NCBI RefSeq assembly: GCF_000150275.1
Contig: NW_002060945.1
Coordinates: forward strand, 1,554,199-1,618,198
Length of the DNA stretch: 64,000 bases
DNA from: Trichoplax adhaerens
Lineage: Eukaryota; Placozoa; Uniplacotomia; Trichoplacea; Trichoplacidae
Reading direction: 5' to 3'
Position numbers and translations under genes: made by a program. Shown one piece after another: positions 12,610-24,766 of the stretch (its first letter is position 1; each line of letters opens with the position of its first letter). Under the pieces are notes generated by a model. That model saw only the letters and a list, made by a program, of their open reading frames with translations, searched no databases and was not told where the DNA came from.

Positions 12610-13777
12610 CTGTCAAGATATAAATAGCAGAAGCTGATTACAACTGAAAAGTCGTATGAAATAGTATTAATTAATGGAATCTTGTATGGATCTTGAAAGT
12701 AACGAATGTAAAGTTATTAGAGTTATCATAACAACTATTTATTGACGATATCAATTGGTTCATTAGTAGCTTGGATAACTCAGTAATAACGTATTTGAGA
12801 TCTATAAAACGTCTTCTGCTAAGCTTATAAGCATACGCAATTTGTTTTGAGCTCTAGTTTAGCATCAGTACTGTTGCAATTATTATTATTAATTTAAAAT
12901 ACTGTACTTAGTTCGATTGCTGCTGTATATTTATCTGCCAGTACAGCAATAGGATGAGGAAAGCTTTGTGCAGTCGCTGTCGTACCTATATAAGATATCA
13001 ATCATGTTGAATAGGAAAATACTTGCGAGGTGCAGCAAGGAGTTTGCAGCTACAATAAGTATTTCTCTTATGGCTAGTGTAGTGTATTTCAATCATTTAC
13101 TATTATATAGCCTGTTTATGGTATATGATGTATCTAATTCTACAATACTGTTCTCTGCATGTGTTCTCTCTCTAATACTATAAATACTGATGATTTCAGC
13201 CTCAGATTTGTTCAGTTGTACTATTGGTAGTAGTAGTACTTCCTGACGTTACTTCACGACAGCTAGCAATCCATATTACAACTTACAGCGCTAATAGACT
13301 AGCAATGTCTATCCAGCACTCCTCTACTTACAGTAGTTTCACAGTCATATTGAATAAGTGTACCTATAAAGCATTCATTCCTACCTTCAAGCTTCAGTTT
13401 CTTTCTCCTATGGATAGAATCAGCCATCACCTTTTCCGTCCATGATCCACTTCTAATCGTCCATCGACTTATCCACCTCTAGTGGACTTTTATTGCCAGT
13501 TGTCATAGTAGCAGCAGATTAGAAGAGGAAATGGGTGTGATTTACCCTTGTAGTATATTGTATCAAGCGTCGTAGCGAAACGATACACTCTACTGTATCC
13601 AGTATAGCAAATTGCAAGCAGACTACTGCCCTAGTGCTTATGCAAAACAATCCAGCTTCGTGTCTACTCTAGTACAGAATCGGATGAGTCAGCACTGTAC
13701 TAGTCGACACTATATTCTACCAGGTAAAGAATCCGTCGGTAAATAGTCAACAGCAAAAATTCTTCAGCCCGAAACAA
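12610..13777. other. ADAT3/NUB1 divergent intergenic region
   Basis: This 1.2 kb spacer should contain both promoters, the NUB1 5' UTR and probably the missing first coding exon of ADAT3. I found no convincing ADAT3 start exon. Open frames on the plus strand (12968-13183, 13224-13445) have no recognisable content. Confidence 0.5.
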
Positions 13778-16700
13778 ATGGATGAAAGGAAAATTCTCAT
13801 CGAGCGGATACGAAAGCAGTTATTGAAGGACGATATTAAGTTATGGCTGCCGCCATATACGAAGCAAGGGGATGAAAGTAGCCATAGCCTGCCTGAGGTA
13901 AGGAAGGACTCAGCCAGTTAGATGATTGTATATCTTGCTGCTGCAATAGTAGAAGGAGTTGATGATGTCACTGTTTAGAAAAAGTTTTCCTTAGCAAAAG
14001 TTGTGCAAAGTTTACAAATGTTGCTGTCCTAAGAATCATCATGATAAGAAAATGAAATGCTATATCATCGTTTAGACACAGGCTTGTAGAGATTTTCTAC
14101 TGTAGACCATTTCTACTGGTCTTTGGTCTTGCATTTCTAACTTGATATGACTTATTTATACAAATACTCTCTTCGTATTTCGATCATGTCTTGTGTCAAT
14201 GGTCAGTACTACGTGAAAATAATCATAGGTATTCTCTTTCTTTCGTCTTTCGGTGATCTACTAATCATCATTGCAATCAGAGAAAGAGAATATCATTGCT
14301 CTGCATTTCTGACTTGATACTGTTTATTTTAATTCTCTTTCTCTCGTATTTCTATGTTGCAAGACTAGTATGCTAAGCATCATTAGAAATGAGACAAAGA
14401 TAACATCGTCATCCTATATTTTCGATTTGATACCATTTATTTATGCAAATATCCTCTTCTCTCGTAATTCTGTGATGTAGGGCAATGGTCCTGATTAGTC
14501 CTGATCATAACGATAACAAAGGAGAATAGCATCGTCTTACATTTCTAACTTGATATCATTTATTGATACAAATATTCTCTTTTCCTTCACCTATTTCCAT
14601 AATGTAGGAATTAATCGAGAGGTACTCGTCATTCTTACAAATCTCATCCAAAGATGTAAGCGAAGTTTTAGAAAATCTACGTTCTCATGCTTTAAAAAAA
14701 ATACAAGGCAATAAACGATTTCAACAGCATGGTATCGCTACCTTGAATATTCAAGTAGCCAAGACTGGCCGTAATCAGAAGTTGACTTCTACATCTACGG
14801 CAGATAAATATGACTTTCAACTTGATATTCATTTAAGCAATGATGGAAAGGAATTACGAAAAAGGTAAAATTCTTTGTTGCAGGACAGCAATTGATCAAT
14901 GAAGTACGCAATTAACTATGAAAATGATTGATGTTATCTGCCTTACTTATAGCCTCATGGATAAACTTGATTGCCGTGGCGAAAGTATTAAAATGATAAG
15001 CAATGGACGATTAATAGAGGATGGTAAGGAATGTAATTAGTATAATACTTCATATAGAATATAGTATGCAGTATATTTAAGATCCTGCCATTCATAGCAC
15101 TAAAGATTTATCGGTTGCCGTAATATGTATATAAGCATTATGATTTAAATACTCTTTCCTAATATGGTAACTACATGATAGGGTGCAACTTAACTGATCA
15201 AAATATCAAACATAACGGACGAATTCTCGTAGTTAAGACTGCAAAACTAGATAATGCGGAGGATAATATCTCGACTAAAATTTCACAAGCTAGAAAAGTA
15301 GCCACTACATTATCCAAGCGGGCCGATGGTACGGACAAATAATTTGTTTTAATTAATTAATGTACAAATAAGCACTTTCCTGATCTCAATATCCATCTCT
15401 TGATCGCAGTGTCTGTAACTGTTTACTTAGTACTTGTTTATTAACACCATATAAGGATAACTAGATAGTTGTCACTTACGATTGCATTAAAAGTATGTCC
15501 TAAGATTAGAGCGTTCTTTTATTCTACTACATTTAAAGCAATGATTTGAAAGACGCAAATTCGGAGTACAGTACTGTTAATAATGGCGCCATATTCAAGA
15601 TATGAGCTTCAATTAATAGCGGCTACTCTTTTCGATTTTATAGATGGAAAGTACGAAGGCCATTACATGGAAATTCGAGATCAAAATGGAGTGCTTATAC
15701 CTCTTCAATCAACAACCAAGAAAGTATTACTTTTGGCAGATCTCTTGAACAACTACGTGTATGCTATTTATTTCTCTATTGATGACGGTGTTTTATTCCC
15801 TCTCAGTCCTTAGTGATAGCTATGTCTCTACATGAACTGGCTAGAAGCTATATAGATCGTAAGAACTACACTGAAGCTTTGCCTCTCCTCTTTGAAGCGG
15901 ACAAGGAGTTTAAGTAAAATTATATGTAAACTATCATAGCTACATTTAGTATTATTATTTACAAAATGCGTCCTGTTTTTGTTTAATATTCAATTTTAAG
16001 GTATAAGACACTAATCGAAGTTCTCTCGTTGTTTTATAGCCAATGTGATGCAGATATTTTAAATTGTGTAGATAACTACGCTAACTTATGCTTAGATATC
16101 GTTTGGTGTTATATGAGAATAAAATGCCTCGATTATTTGTCAGACGCAGGTTAGACATGATTTGGATTACTTAGGGTATTTTACTACATTGACATAATAC
16201 AGTACATCCATTTATATCCGACAGAATTGAGATTAAGAAAATGTGCACAATGTTTTTCACAATGTTATGGTCAAAATATGGAGCGACTAACAGCGATTAA
16301 GGTATAAAATTGAATTATCTCAAGTGATGTACTCGTTTTGGCCAGAATTAATTTCCTAAGTAGCTATATTACTTTATACATGTTAATAGTACATGTATCT
16401 TATCAGAGTGTTTGAAAATTAAATCACCTTTCTAATTGTAATAAATCCCTGATAGTTACGATTGCAACGCATAGCAGATTATCATTTCTGAAAATGCTTT
16501 ACTTGCTAAGCTACTATTAAAATTTGCAGATAGTATTTATCTAATTGTCTGCTACACAAACAGGGGTGCCATTCCCACGAAATAGCATTATTTGCTCGTT
16601 TACATCTTTTACAAGGAGTTGTTGCGTATCACAAAGGAGACAAATCGACTTGTCAAAGGTTATTAATACAGGTTGGTTATAACAGTGATCTTTTATATTA

Positions 16701-18515
16701 CTATTTTTATTATGATAAGTACTGTATATAATATCTTACTAGGCCGAAAACGAAATGGAAAAATTAATGGTTAAAGAAGAGAGTTTAACTCAGTGTACGT
16801 CTTTAAATTTTATAATAAGAGCTACATTACTTTTGTATCTTTAATAATAATAATCATTTAAAATGGAGCTGATATGAGATTATAAATTTAATGATGCAGA
16901 AATCTCAACTACAATTATTTATCCTTACTTGCTCTCTCTCTAGTGATGGTGATGGGATTTAGCTCTGTTGAAGCTCGCTTAGGTCTGAGGTCATCAAACG
17001 GAAATGTAGAAAAAGCTATCGGTTATATAATGGACCGTCAAAGGGTAATTCGTTGTAGCTAACTAATCTATCTCAAGAAAAATGTCGATTTAATTACATA
17101 TTTCATGAATTAGGAAAGGAAAAAGAGGAAAGAGATAGAAAGAGAAGAAAGACAAAAGAAAAGAAAGCGAGAACGTCTGGGCAAAACAGTTCAAGGAGAA
17201 TGGTATAGAATTTGTCCTATTTATCATAATTTGATTTATGATGCTAAAAGAAAGTTTCTTGAAATTTTGGCCATTTAGAAAGTGCAGGCGAATTATGCTA
17301 ATTGCAATATTGTATAAAACACTAGGGTTAATGCAGAGCTATACGATTCGCTAGTTAGTATGGGACATGATAAAGAGCTTGTAGCGGAAGCGTTACGTCA
17401 ATCAGAAAATGATATAGTACTGGCCTTACAGGTATTGTGCTTAGTATAATCAAATTTATCGCATTTTTGGTAGTATATAGATTACGTATATTTTGAAGGT
17501 AGGATGCAACTATATTAATTGCTGTGTTGAAATTTCAGGCTTTGAATGAAGGCATAGACGTCCTAAGAGCCTGCCTTATCAAGTATGGCGTAAAACGTTA
17601 ATATTACTTTTTTATTTATACCAGAATTTAAACATGTCTTACATTTACTTTTCAAGTAAGAACAGTGCTAAGAAGAATACTGTATCCAAGGAAGCACTGA
17701 ATCAGGTAGGCAATCATCGTGTGGCATTTTTATACATTGTTTATATCGATTCTTAAGCTTTTTGTGATATTAAATTAATAGCTGATAAATAGTAAAGCAG
17801 GTTCTTATATCTTGTGTAGTATATTTATAGCAGCATTAATTACTTAAGCCTTAAATATATCGTGCTATGATTAATTATTTAAAGTTAACTGTCCTTTTTG
17901 ATCGTTTTTATTCGTGTTTATATTTAAAGGGGTGAAAATAATGGATTTATTAAGTTAAATTTTGAGTGTTTGGGAAGTTACCCTGATATCAGGGATATCA
18001 GTTTATTTTAAAGATTGTAACTTACTTGTATTCCTTCTTAGTTAACGGCAATGGGGTTCGATGCAAAGAAAGCCAAATCATGCTTATTACAACATAACGG
18101 AAATATCGAACGTGCTATAGATGAACTATCATCACAGATGCCTATGTCATCAGGTAATTTCGTTAACACTTTTATTTAATTTCAAGCAACCCTTATTGAA
18201 ATAATAATCTTAAGGTAGTCTATACCTACAATAACGGGAGATCCAAATACTCTTTCTAACTACCATTTACTAGGATCGTCTACCGATGAATCAGACCTTG
18301 AAAAGTCTGCGTTAAATAACATGGATGTAACTGAGGATTTTGATGATGGAGAAGACATAAGTGAAGATGATGAAGACAAGGAAGAATTAGAAAAATCTAT
18401 TGAGACTATTTTACCTGACTTAGCTAAAGACGAGGAGGACTATCTAAACCTGTCTTTGAATGAAGAATGCGAAATTTTACAGGAATATAAGATTCTTCTG
18501 GCGTCCCTGAAATAG
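13778..18515 (+). CDS. NUB1: NEDD8 ultimate buster 1
   Basis: NUB1 binds NEDD8/ubiquitin-like proteins and delivers them to the proteasome. Seventeen exons: 13778-13897, 14608-14864, 14953-15023, 15182-15328, 15644-15723, 15807-15913, 16040-16149, 16225-16301, 16564-16671, 16743-16794, 16944-17044, 17114-17202, 17326-17431, 17539-17582, 17657-17705, 18042-18153, 18274-18515. Phases agree throughout; 623 aa (human 601-615). The N-terminus (DDIKLWLPPYT) matches the family. A ubiquitin-like domain lies at about 108-175, and a TPR-like region at about 215-360 contains NCVDNYANLCLDIVWCYMR. Three UBA domains follow: about 377-410 (MVMGFSSVEARLGLR), 443-480 (LVSMGHDKELVAEALR) and 502-537 (LTAMGFDAKKAKSCLL). 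A Lys/Arg/Glu-rich segment between UBA1 and UBA2 may be a nuclear signal. The tail is acidic. Intron 1 holds tandem repeats. The exon 5 donor (GTATTA after AAGAAA) was chosen by alignment length. Confidence 0.94.
14120..14607 (+). repeat. tandem repeat ending in the NUB1 intron 1 acceptor
   Basis: Four diverged copies of a unit containing CATTTCTAACTTGATAT, then TTTAT..ACAAATA, then TCTCTT and ATTTC, begin near 14131, 14303, 14424 and 14542. The spacing is about 120-170 bases. The last copy runs into the true 3' splice site (AATGTAG, exon from 14608). Earlier copies end in similar words such as TGATGTAG and TGTTGCAAG. The intron appears to have grown by duplicating its own 3' end. Confidence 0.6.
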
Positions 18516-20592
18516 AAACCCTAATTATTGAATGCAAATGAAATTGAAATTGTTGTAATGTACCTATTTATCAATAGGCGGTCTTAATGCAAAAGCATAC
18601 TGTCATTTAGATTCGTAATATGTTTAAAATTTTGATATGTTCCTGTGAAACCCTTTATTAATTTACTAATTGAAACGATTTCTATTTCCATTAACTGTGA
18701 TATTTACTTGGTACAATGATAATTATTTGTGTTAACATGTCTTTTATACGGATTTTAACAATCGTTTGTGTTGCCCATAATGAATATACTAATCGTAACT
18801 GATAAAAATTTATCTAATCATCTACAATAGTGTGGCATAAGATTGAATTGAATTCAAAATTAACAAATAATGATATGCTACCTTTGTAAGTGTTGTATGG
18901 TTTAACGACTTATGAATGAAGCGGATAGTATAATTACTATAGGCTTTGCCACCTGCTGTATAATTGTAGTGCATTGAGGTCCTAACGAATTCTAGTAATA
19001 TATTCAATTCTATACTACGACAACACACAATGATTGTGTAATACTGCAGATGATGTTATTATTATACGTATGATGCTGCAAGTCTTGAAGAGTATTCATT
19101 CCTATCTACGATAGAAGACTCCTTTATATCAGAATCTTACTAATTAACTAAATCATTCATGCATGTTTTCAAATTATGCATAAGCCGAAACTTGACAAAA
19201 TTCATACCTGCAACACTAAATGCGTATTCTAACGAGGATAAGTGTAGTACATTAGGTTATATCAAGTTATGTAGCATTTATTCTCATAGATGGTAGTATA
19301 TACAGTTTGCGTACAACATGATGGTATTTACATAATTACATGATCCTATACTGCTGTAGTATATAATTAATTTATAAATAAAGGTTGAATGCTATTACTA
19401 ATAATATTCAATTGCATACTAATACGGCCATACCCTAATTTATATTGTGAGTAATTGTTTTATAAATATTATTATCATTTGAAGACTTCAGAGCGTATAA
19501 ATAAGTAGTATTTCTAGCAATATGCTGATCCATATTGTAACTATCTCGTTGGCTGAGTGGCGGACGTTGCGCTTCCACTCTTAGTCGTTAACGTTAGCAC
19601 GAGGGACTTTGATACACTCCTCCTAGTAAGCTTACTAAAAGTCTCTTTTATTTAGGATTTACTGCATTTAAAAAGTATAGCCGTAATGACGTATTATACC
19701 CTGATCTTAGTAATTCATTACCTTTCTCTTATGCTAACACATTAGGTGCAGTACAACAGGTTACTGTATTCTTATATACATAACAGCGGACTTCAAACTA
19801 CGCTAAAACATAGCCTACAGGATATCATCTTGAAGCCATATTTGCTATCATATCTACGACATAAGCTCTAATATCTTGAGATGAGTGGGCCACCTATTAC
19901 CGTAGCAATGGTTATGCATCTCCGATAGTAATGCAGTCTGCTAAACATTGTACAAATATGTCAAATTTTGTCCGTTTCTCGATCTCATTACTCTTAGATC
20001 AAAGAAATTAGCTAATTATTTATAAGTTGTATTCTGTTCAGGGTAGCAGATCGCCATATTGATAAAATTGGATAAAAGTCCTCCTTACGACACTATATAG
20101 CAATATCCTATCTTCTACAGATAGGATGCCATGTTGAACTCTAGAGTTGTCTTACCTTGGTGCAACTTTCTGTCTATACATTACAAGGATCGTATAGCAT
20201 TAAACATCGTATTTTAAACACCTTATAGCAACCCTGTTGCCCAAAAGAATGTTTACGACATTAGTATATAAACAATATCAACAAACAGTCTAATGTTTAT
20301 TGCACTAAAATACTATAGTACTGTACATTCGCAAGCATGTCATTCGTACCATAGAAATCACTGTGTAAAATAGATCGTCTGTATTCCAATTTAATGGCAT
20401 CGATTCATTTTAAATTTGGCGGCAACAAGATCTGCACGGACTTGCAAAAAGGAAAATATTGTCGAAAGCTATCGCCAATTACTTGGATCGTTATGTAATT
20501 TCAGGCTTATTATCCATACCTTAATTGGGAATTAAACTTGGTGATCGTTATATATCGTGTTTTAAACTGTTTTAGCTATTGGCTGGAGTATC
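18516..20592. other. NUB1-haspin intergenic region
   Basis: About 2.1 kb of AT-rich sequence between two same-strand genes. No conserved coding sequence was seen. A tRNA box A-like word at 19549-19560 is discussed under rejected items. Confidence 0.5.
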
Positions 20593-23500
20593 ATGGCTTT
20601 CAATAAACATTTTATAAGAACTTATGGTGCTAAAGGGAAGAGAACGATTAGTGTAACACCTTTCTCTCCAATTTTAAATGCAAGACAAGCCGTTAGCCGA
20701 TCACGATCCGATTTCTCTTCCAAATCGTCATCGAGCTACGAGTAAGTAGAATAAGATCGACAATGGCTTGATTTACGTATGATATTCAATCGATCGATTG
20801 ACAATTGCGAGCAACGTGGTAGTCAGTAAACCATTTTTCCTGCTGAGAATTCATCATCATTGAGTGCAAAGTTTGTATATGAAATACAACCTTCTTGATA
20901 TGGTATCATAACGCTATAAGAGATATTCTACTTTGGATTACAGTAGCTGTTATACTGCATATTGGAGTACTTTACCCATAATTTTGCCATGCTTAATGCA
21001 GATGATCGTCGATTTTGCTAGGTGTTTAGTGCTGTGTACCGTATGTGCATTGCTAGGCAAAAACTAGATCTGTCCTATAAACCGATATTCAGTTATGAGG
21101 TGCTCGTTAAAAAGCTAATTTTGGCTCAATTAAACTGTATTATCCAGTTGGTATGGTGATTTTATGGATTCTGAGGAGATTTACTGTCACTACATATCTA
21201 TAATGCTTGAAAAAAAGATAAAAGTTAGAAGCTACTCGTATTTACACTAGCGTTATAAAAATGGTAGTAATATTGCTTTTACTTAATAAGAGTAGCTTGC
21301 ACCTCCTTTACTGTTTTCTATATCCTACCCTGATATCTTTAGCAGCAACCGTCCGTTAAACTCTTCTATTGATCTTGGATCGGAGCCAGATCTAAAAAAA
21401 AGTGGTGTTTCGGTAAGACAGCTTAAAATTGGAGATTACGATAATTGTTGATTTACCAAGATTGCATCACCTGTAACTTACGACCTATTTTGCAATATAT
21501 TGTAGTCAATTACTGGCAGCTAATTCATATAACGTTAGCATGATATATAACGTCTTACTTACTTGCATAAATATAATGTTAGACCTGGATAACTAGGCAA
21601 TCGTATCATATCTTCCCAACCTTATTACGTTGTTATAATAGCTATAATTGAGGAAATGCGCGGCTTGAAATAACGAGCTGCTATCACTCCGCATTTCTGC
21701 ACCTTTTCACTGTATTATTTTGAAATAATTGCAAAGCCTGGAATAGTCTAGCTTAAATTATCTAACTATTATTGCTCCACATCTCTACTACTTTTCACTT
21801 TATTGTATTGAAATAATACTGTAGCTAAACTTGGTAAATAGCCTAGCTTAGAACAATTGATAGTTTTATTCCGCATCTCATCACTTTATTATGTTAAAAT
21901 CATACTGTAGGAAAATTAGGAAATAGCCTAGCTTCAAATAATATAAGTTATCACCCCTTTTTTCACGTCCATTACTCATGCTGTATATTGTATTTGCACG
22001 CAGGCTGATATTACGTTCGATCATGGAGGCAATTCAACTTGCAATCTTTTCAAGATGTCATCACCTATTGTGCAGGAAGGAAAGCAAGCAAATTTATCTA
22101 GGAGTATCTACGATGAGTCGAATAATGGCGATAGGACACCTTCAGTAACACTTGATCCTGACATACACAATTCCAGTATCTTCGAAGGCAGTCTCTCAAC
22201 AAATGACGTTAGCCAAACTTCTATACTGCGTAAACGTTCATTTGCAGTAAGTACTCTATTAATTAAAGAGACGTGAATGAAGATTCTATGATAATACTCT
22301 TCTAGTTGTGCAACTATGTTGGTTAAAATTTTTTACCAGTTACTCATTAACCATACCGGTCTAGTTATTCCACGATAAAACCACTTATTAATTAATATTA
22401 ATGACATCTTCCTATTCTACTTTTTCTAGGAAAGTTTACTACCTTTAACAAATAGAGAATCGAATCTTGATTTGCCTGATATATATCATAAAGTACTAGA
22501 AGAATGCAATCAAACGGAAGCTATAACGCTGGAACAGTATCTTGTTAATAAGTACTGTATTACCACATAGATGCAATTAATACTCAATCAGTCAATACCT
22601 TGTTTCATGCCCGCATAATGACTGTACTGAAAATCTTAATTATGATACACTTCCAATATGCGTAGTCATTTAAAATTTGATAAACACAATAACTAAAGGA
22701 ATCAATAAATTATTCTAGAGCATTTGTAAAACTTGGTGAAGGCACCTTTGCCGAAGTATTTCGATGTAGTAATACAGAAGGAAAGGAATCCATCATAAAG
22801 GTATTTAAGAGTATTAGCAATGTACGTACCATCATATAAATAGATAAAGATCAAAATCAGTGTTATGCGTATTAACTTAAGAATTACTAGCACAATGGCT
22901 AAAGTATTATTTTATTTTTCAAGTAATTTCATCTCTTGTATTAGATATGTGCGCTATTTAGCTTATTCACAAAGTAGATGCCCATTATTAATGGATAGCC
23001 ATTTTATCTTTATCTGTATAGGTTTTATTTAATTTATTACATACTAATCCTCATTTTAGATTATGCCTGTAGAGGGAAAGGAGTTAATTAACGAAGAAGA
23101 ACAAAAAAAATTTGAAGATATCTTGGCGGAAATAGTCATCGCGCGGTAAATTCTACTGCCATGTGCTGATGTTTTGTTGATTATTGGTAATCTAGTAACG
23201 ACTATATATTTTCTCAATCTATCTATTTGGCAGGGAATTAAGCTCATTAAGGCACAAGGTTAGATGCCAGGCAGCCATGAGTTACTATTTGACTTTTCAT
23301 CTAAACTGAGATTTGTATAATTCTTGCATAGGATATTACAGGCAGGAATCAAACGAATAATTTCATTGAGTTGCTTAGGTAACAACTACTTTAAATCAGA
23401 GATGATCTTACTTATTTATTACAGTCTTACCAATACTGTTGTATAATTACATAGTTTACGAGTATAATATCGCCAACTCTTTTATTTAAAGTGTTGCCTG

Positions 23501-24766
23501 TTGCCGCGGTCGCTACCCTCAGAAGTTACTTTTGGCATGGAAAGAATGGGATAAAAAATATAAATCAGAAAATGATTGTCCCGGTAATAACATGCAGTAG
23601 AACCATTACGTAATTCACGTGCACATCATATAGAGACTGCAGAAAAATATACTCATTACTAAACGTTGTTGTTGTGTTATTCTTTAGACATATTTAATAA
23701 GGATCAGTACTATATTGTAATGGAATTCCCGTTTGGTGGTGTCGATTTGGAACATTTCCCAGTAATCATATGTCTATATTTCCACAATAGTAAACTTTTT
23801 GAGCGATACAAAATCAATATTAAAACCACATGACATATCGCTATTCTAATTTCTTGCATAGATCAAAAGTACAAAGCAAGCTGAAAGTATTATCCAACAA
23901 ATTACTTTTGCTTTGGCCGCTGCAGAAGAGGTATTAATTAGTTAAGAGTTGAGCCTAAAGTAACTTATTAAGCGTCTTGTATTAACTCATTTGATTATAC
24001 ACGGCTAGTCATCTTTTTTATAATACGGTATCTACTATGTAATCTTCGCTGAAGGCATTGTTGTTCGAACATCGAGATTTACATTGGAGCAACGTATTGA
24101 TTCAAGAAACAGAAATGGAAACCTGTGCTTGTGTGATCAATGATCACAAATACGAAATACCAACGAATAACGTCTACGTCAGTATAATTGATTTTACGTT
24201 GTCAAGACTAGAACAAGGTGATATAGCCAACGATACATTTTTTTATCCTCTCATTTAAACATTAAGTCTTTCGATAATTTTAAAATAATGTTACTTAGCA
24301 AATATCATTGAAATCTAATATTTTAAATTCGACTCCCATCAGATGGTTGTATTTCGTTCTTTAATTTATCGAAGGATGATGAATTATTTAAAGGTGAAGG
24401 GGACTATCAGTTTGAAATCTATCGTATGATGAGAGAAAAGAACGAGTAAGTATTATCATTCCAAAATAAATACGGTAGTAGCGGTTTGACGAACATAAGT
24501 AGTAGGTTATCCAGAGGTTGGATATGACTATCTTTGCTTTGCTCGGAAATTGAAGAAATAATTTAATCATGTATAGGAACGAATGGAAAAGCTTTCATGC
24601 TAAAACTAATGTCTACTGGCTACACTATCTAACTGATAAGCTAATTAACGAAAAAAAATACCCTAGAGGAAAGAAAAGGAAAAAATTTTTAAGTCGGTTA
24701 TATGATAACCTTTTGAAACATGAATCTTCTTACGAAGTGGTGACTGGAGAACTACTTACCACATAA
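20593..24766 (+). CDS. HASPIN: Serine/threonine-protein kinase haspin
   Basis: Haspin phosphorylates histone H3 on Thr3 at mitotic centromeres, recruiting the chromosomal passenger complex. Fourteen exons: 20593-20741, 21343-21412, 22004-22246, 22430-22551, 22719-22821, 23060-23145, 23234-23258, 23332-23378, 23492-23583, 23688-23761, 23862-23930, 24055-24217, 24343-24445, 24577-24766; 511 aa (human 798, longer N-terminus). The chosen ATG puts FIRTYGAKGKR near residue 7, matching the N-terminal RTYG motif of vertebrate haspin; SVTPF follows. The kinase domain starts with the Gly loop GEGTFAEVF (about 201). It has the acidic FPFGGVDLE, the catalytic loop FEHRDLHWSNV (Asp about 368) and SIIDFTLSRLE, where DFT replaces DFG (human DYT). 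The haspin-specific blocks GEGDYQFEIYRMM and TNVYWLHYLTDK follow. Exon 7 is only 25 bases. Intron 2 carries a tandem repeat. An upstream 5' UTR exon is possible (TTTTAG just before the start). Confidence 0.95.
21661..21990 (+). repeat. approximately 90-bp tandem repeat in haspin intron 2
   Basis: Successive diverged copies carry the word CTAGCTTAAA or CTTGAAATAA, then a CCGCATCTC-like block, then CACTTTATT, a GAAATAATACTGTAG block and AAATAGC. Copies start near 21661, 21747, 21843 and 21927, spaced 84-96 bases apart. The array sits near the 3' half of the intron and does not affect coding sequence. Confidence 0.6.

Noticed and set aside
15573-15813. Start of a separate protein at the 76-codon frame beginning MAPYSRYELQ
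   Set aside because: The conserved NUB1 segment begins only after an internal acceptor at 15641-15643 and ends at 15723; the rest of the frame is intron.
19543-19625. tRNA-like sequence with a box A match (TTGGCTGAGTGGC)
   Set aside because: No matching box B (GGTTCGA..C), no pairing acceptor arms and no T-run terminator. At best a decayed type II tRNA or tRNA-derived repeat.
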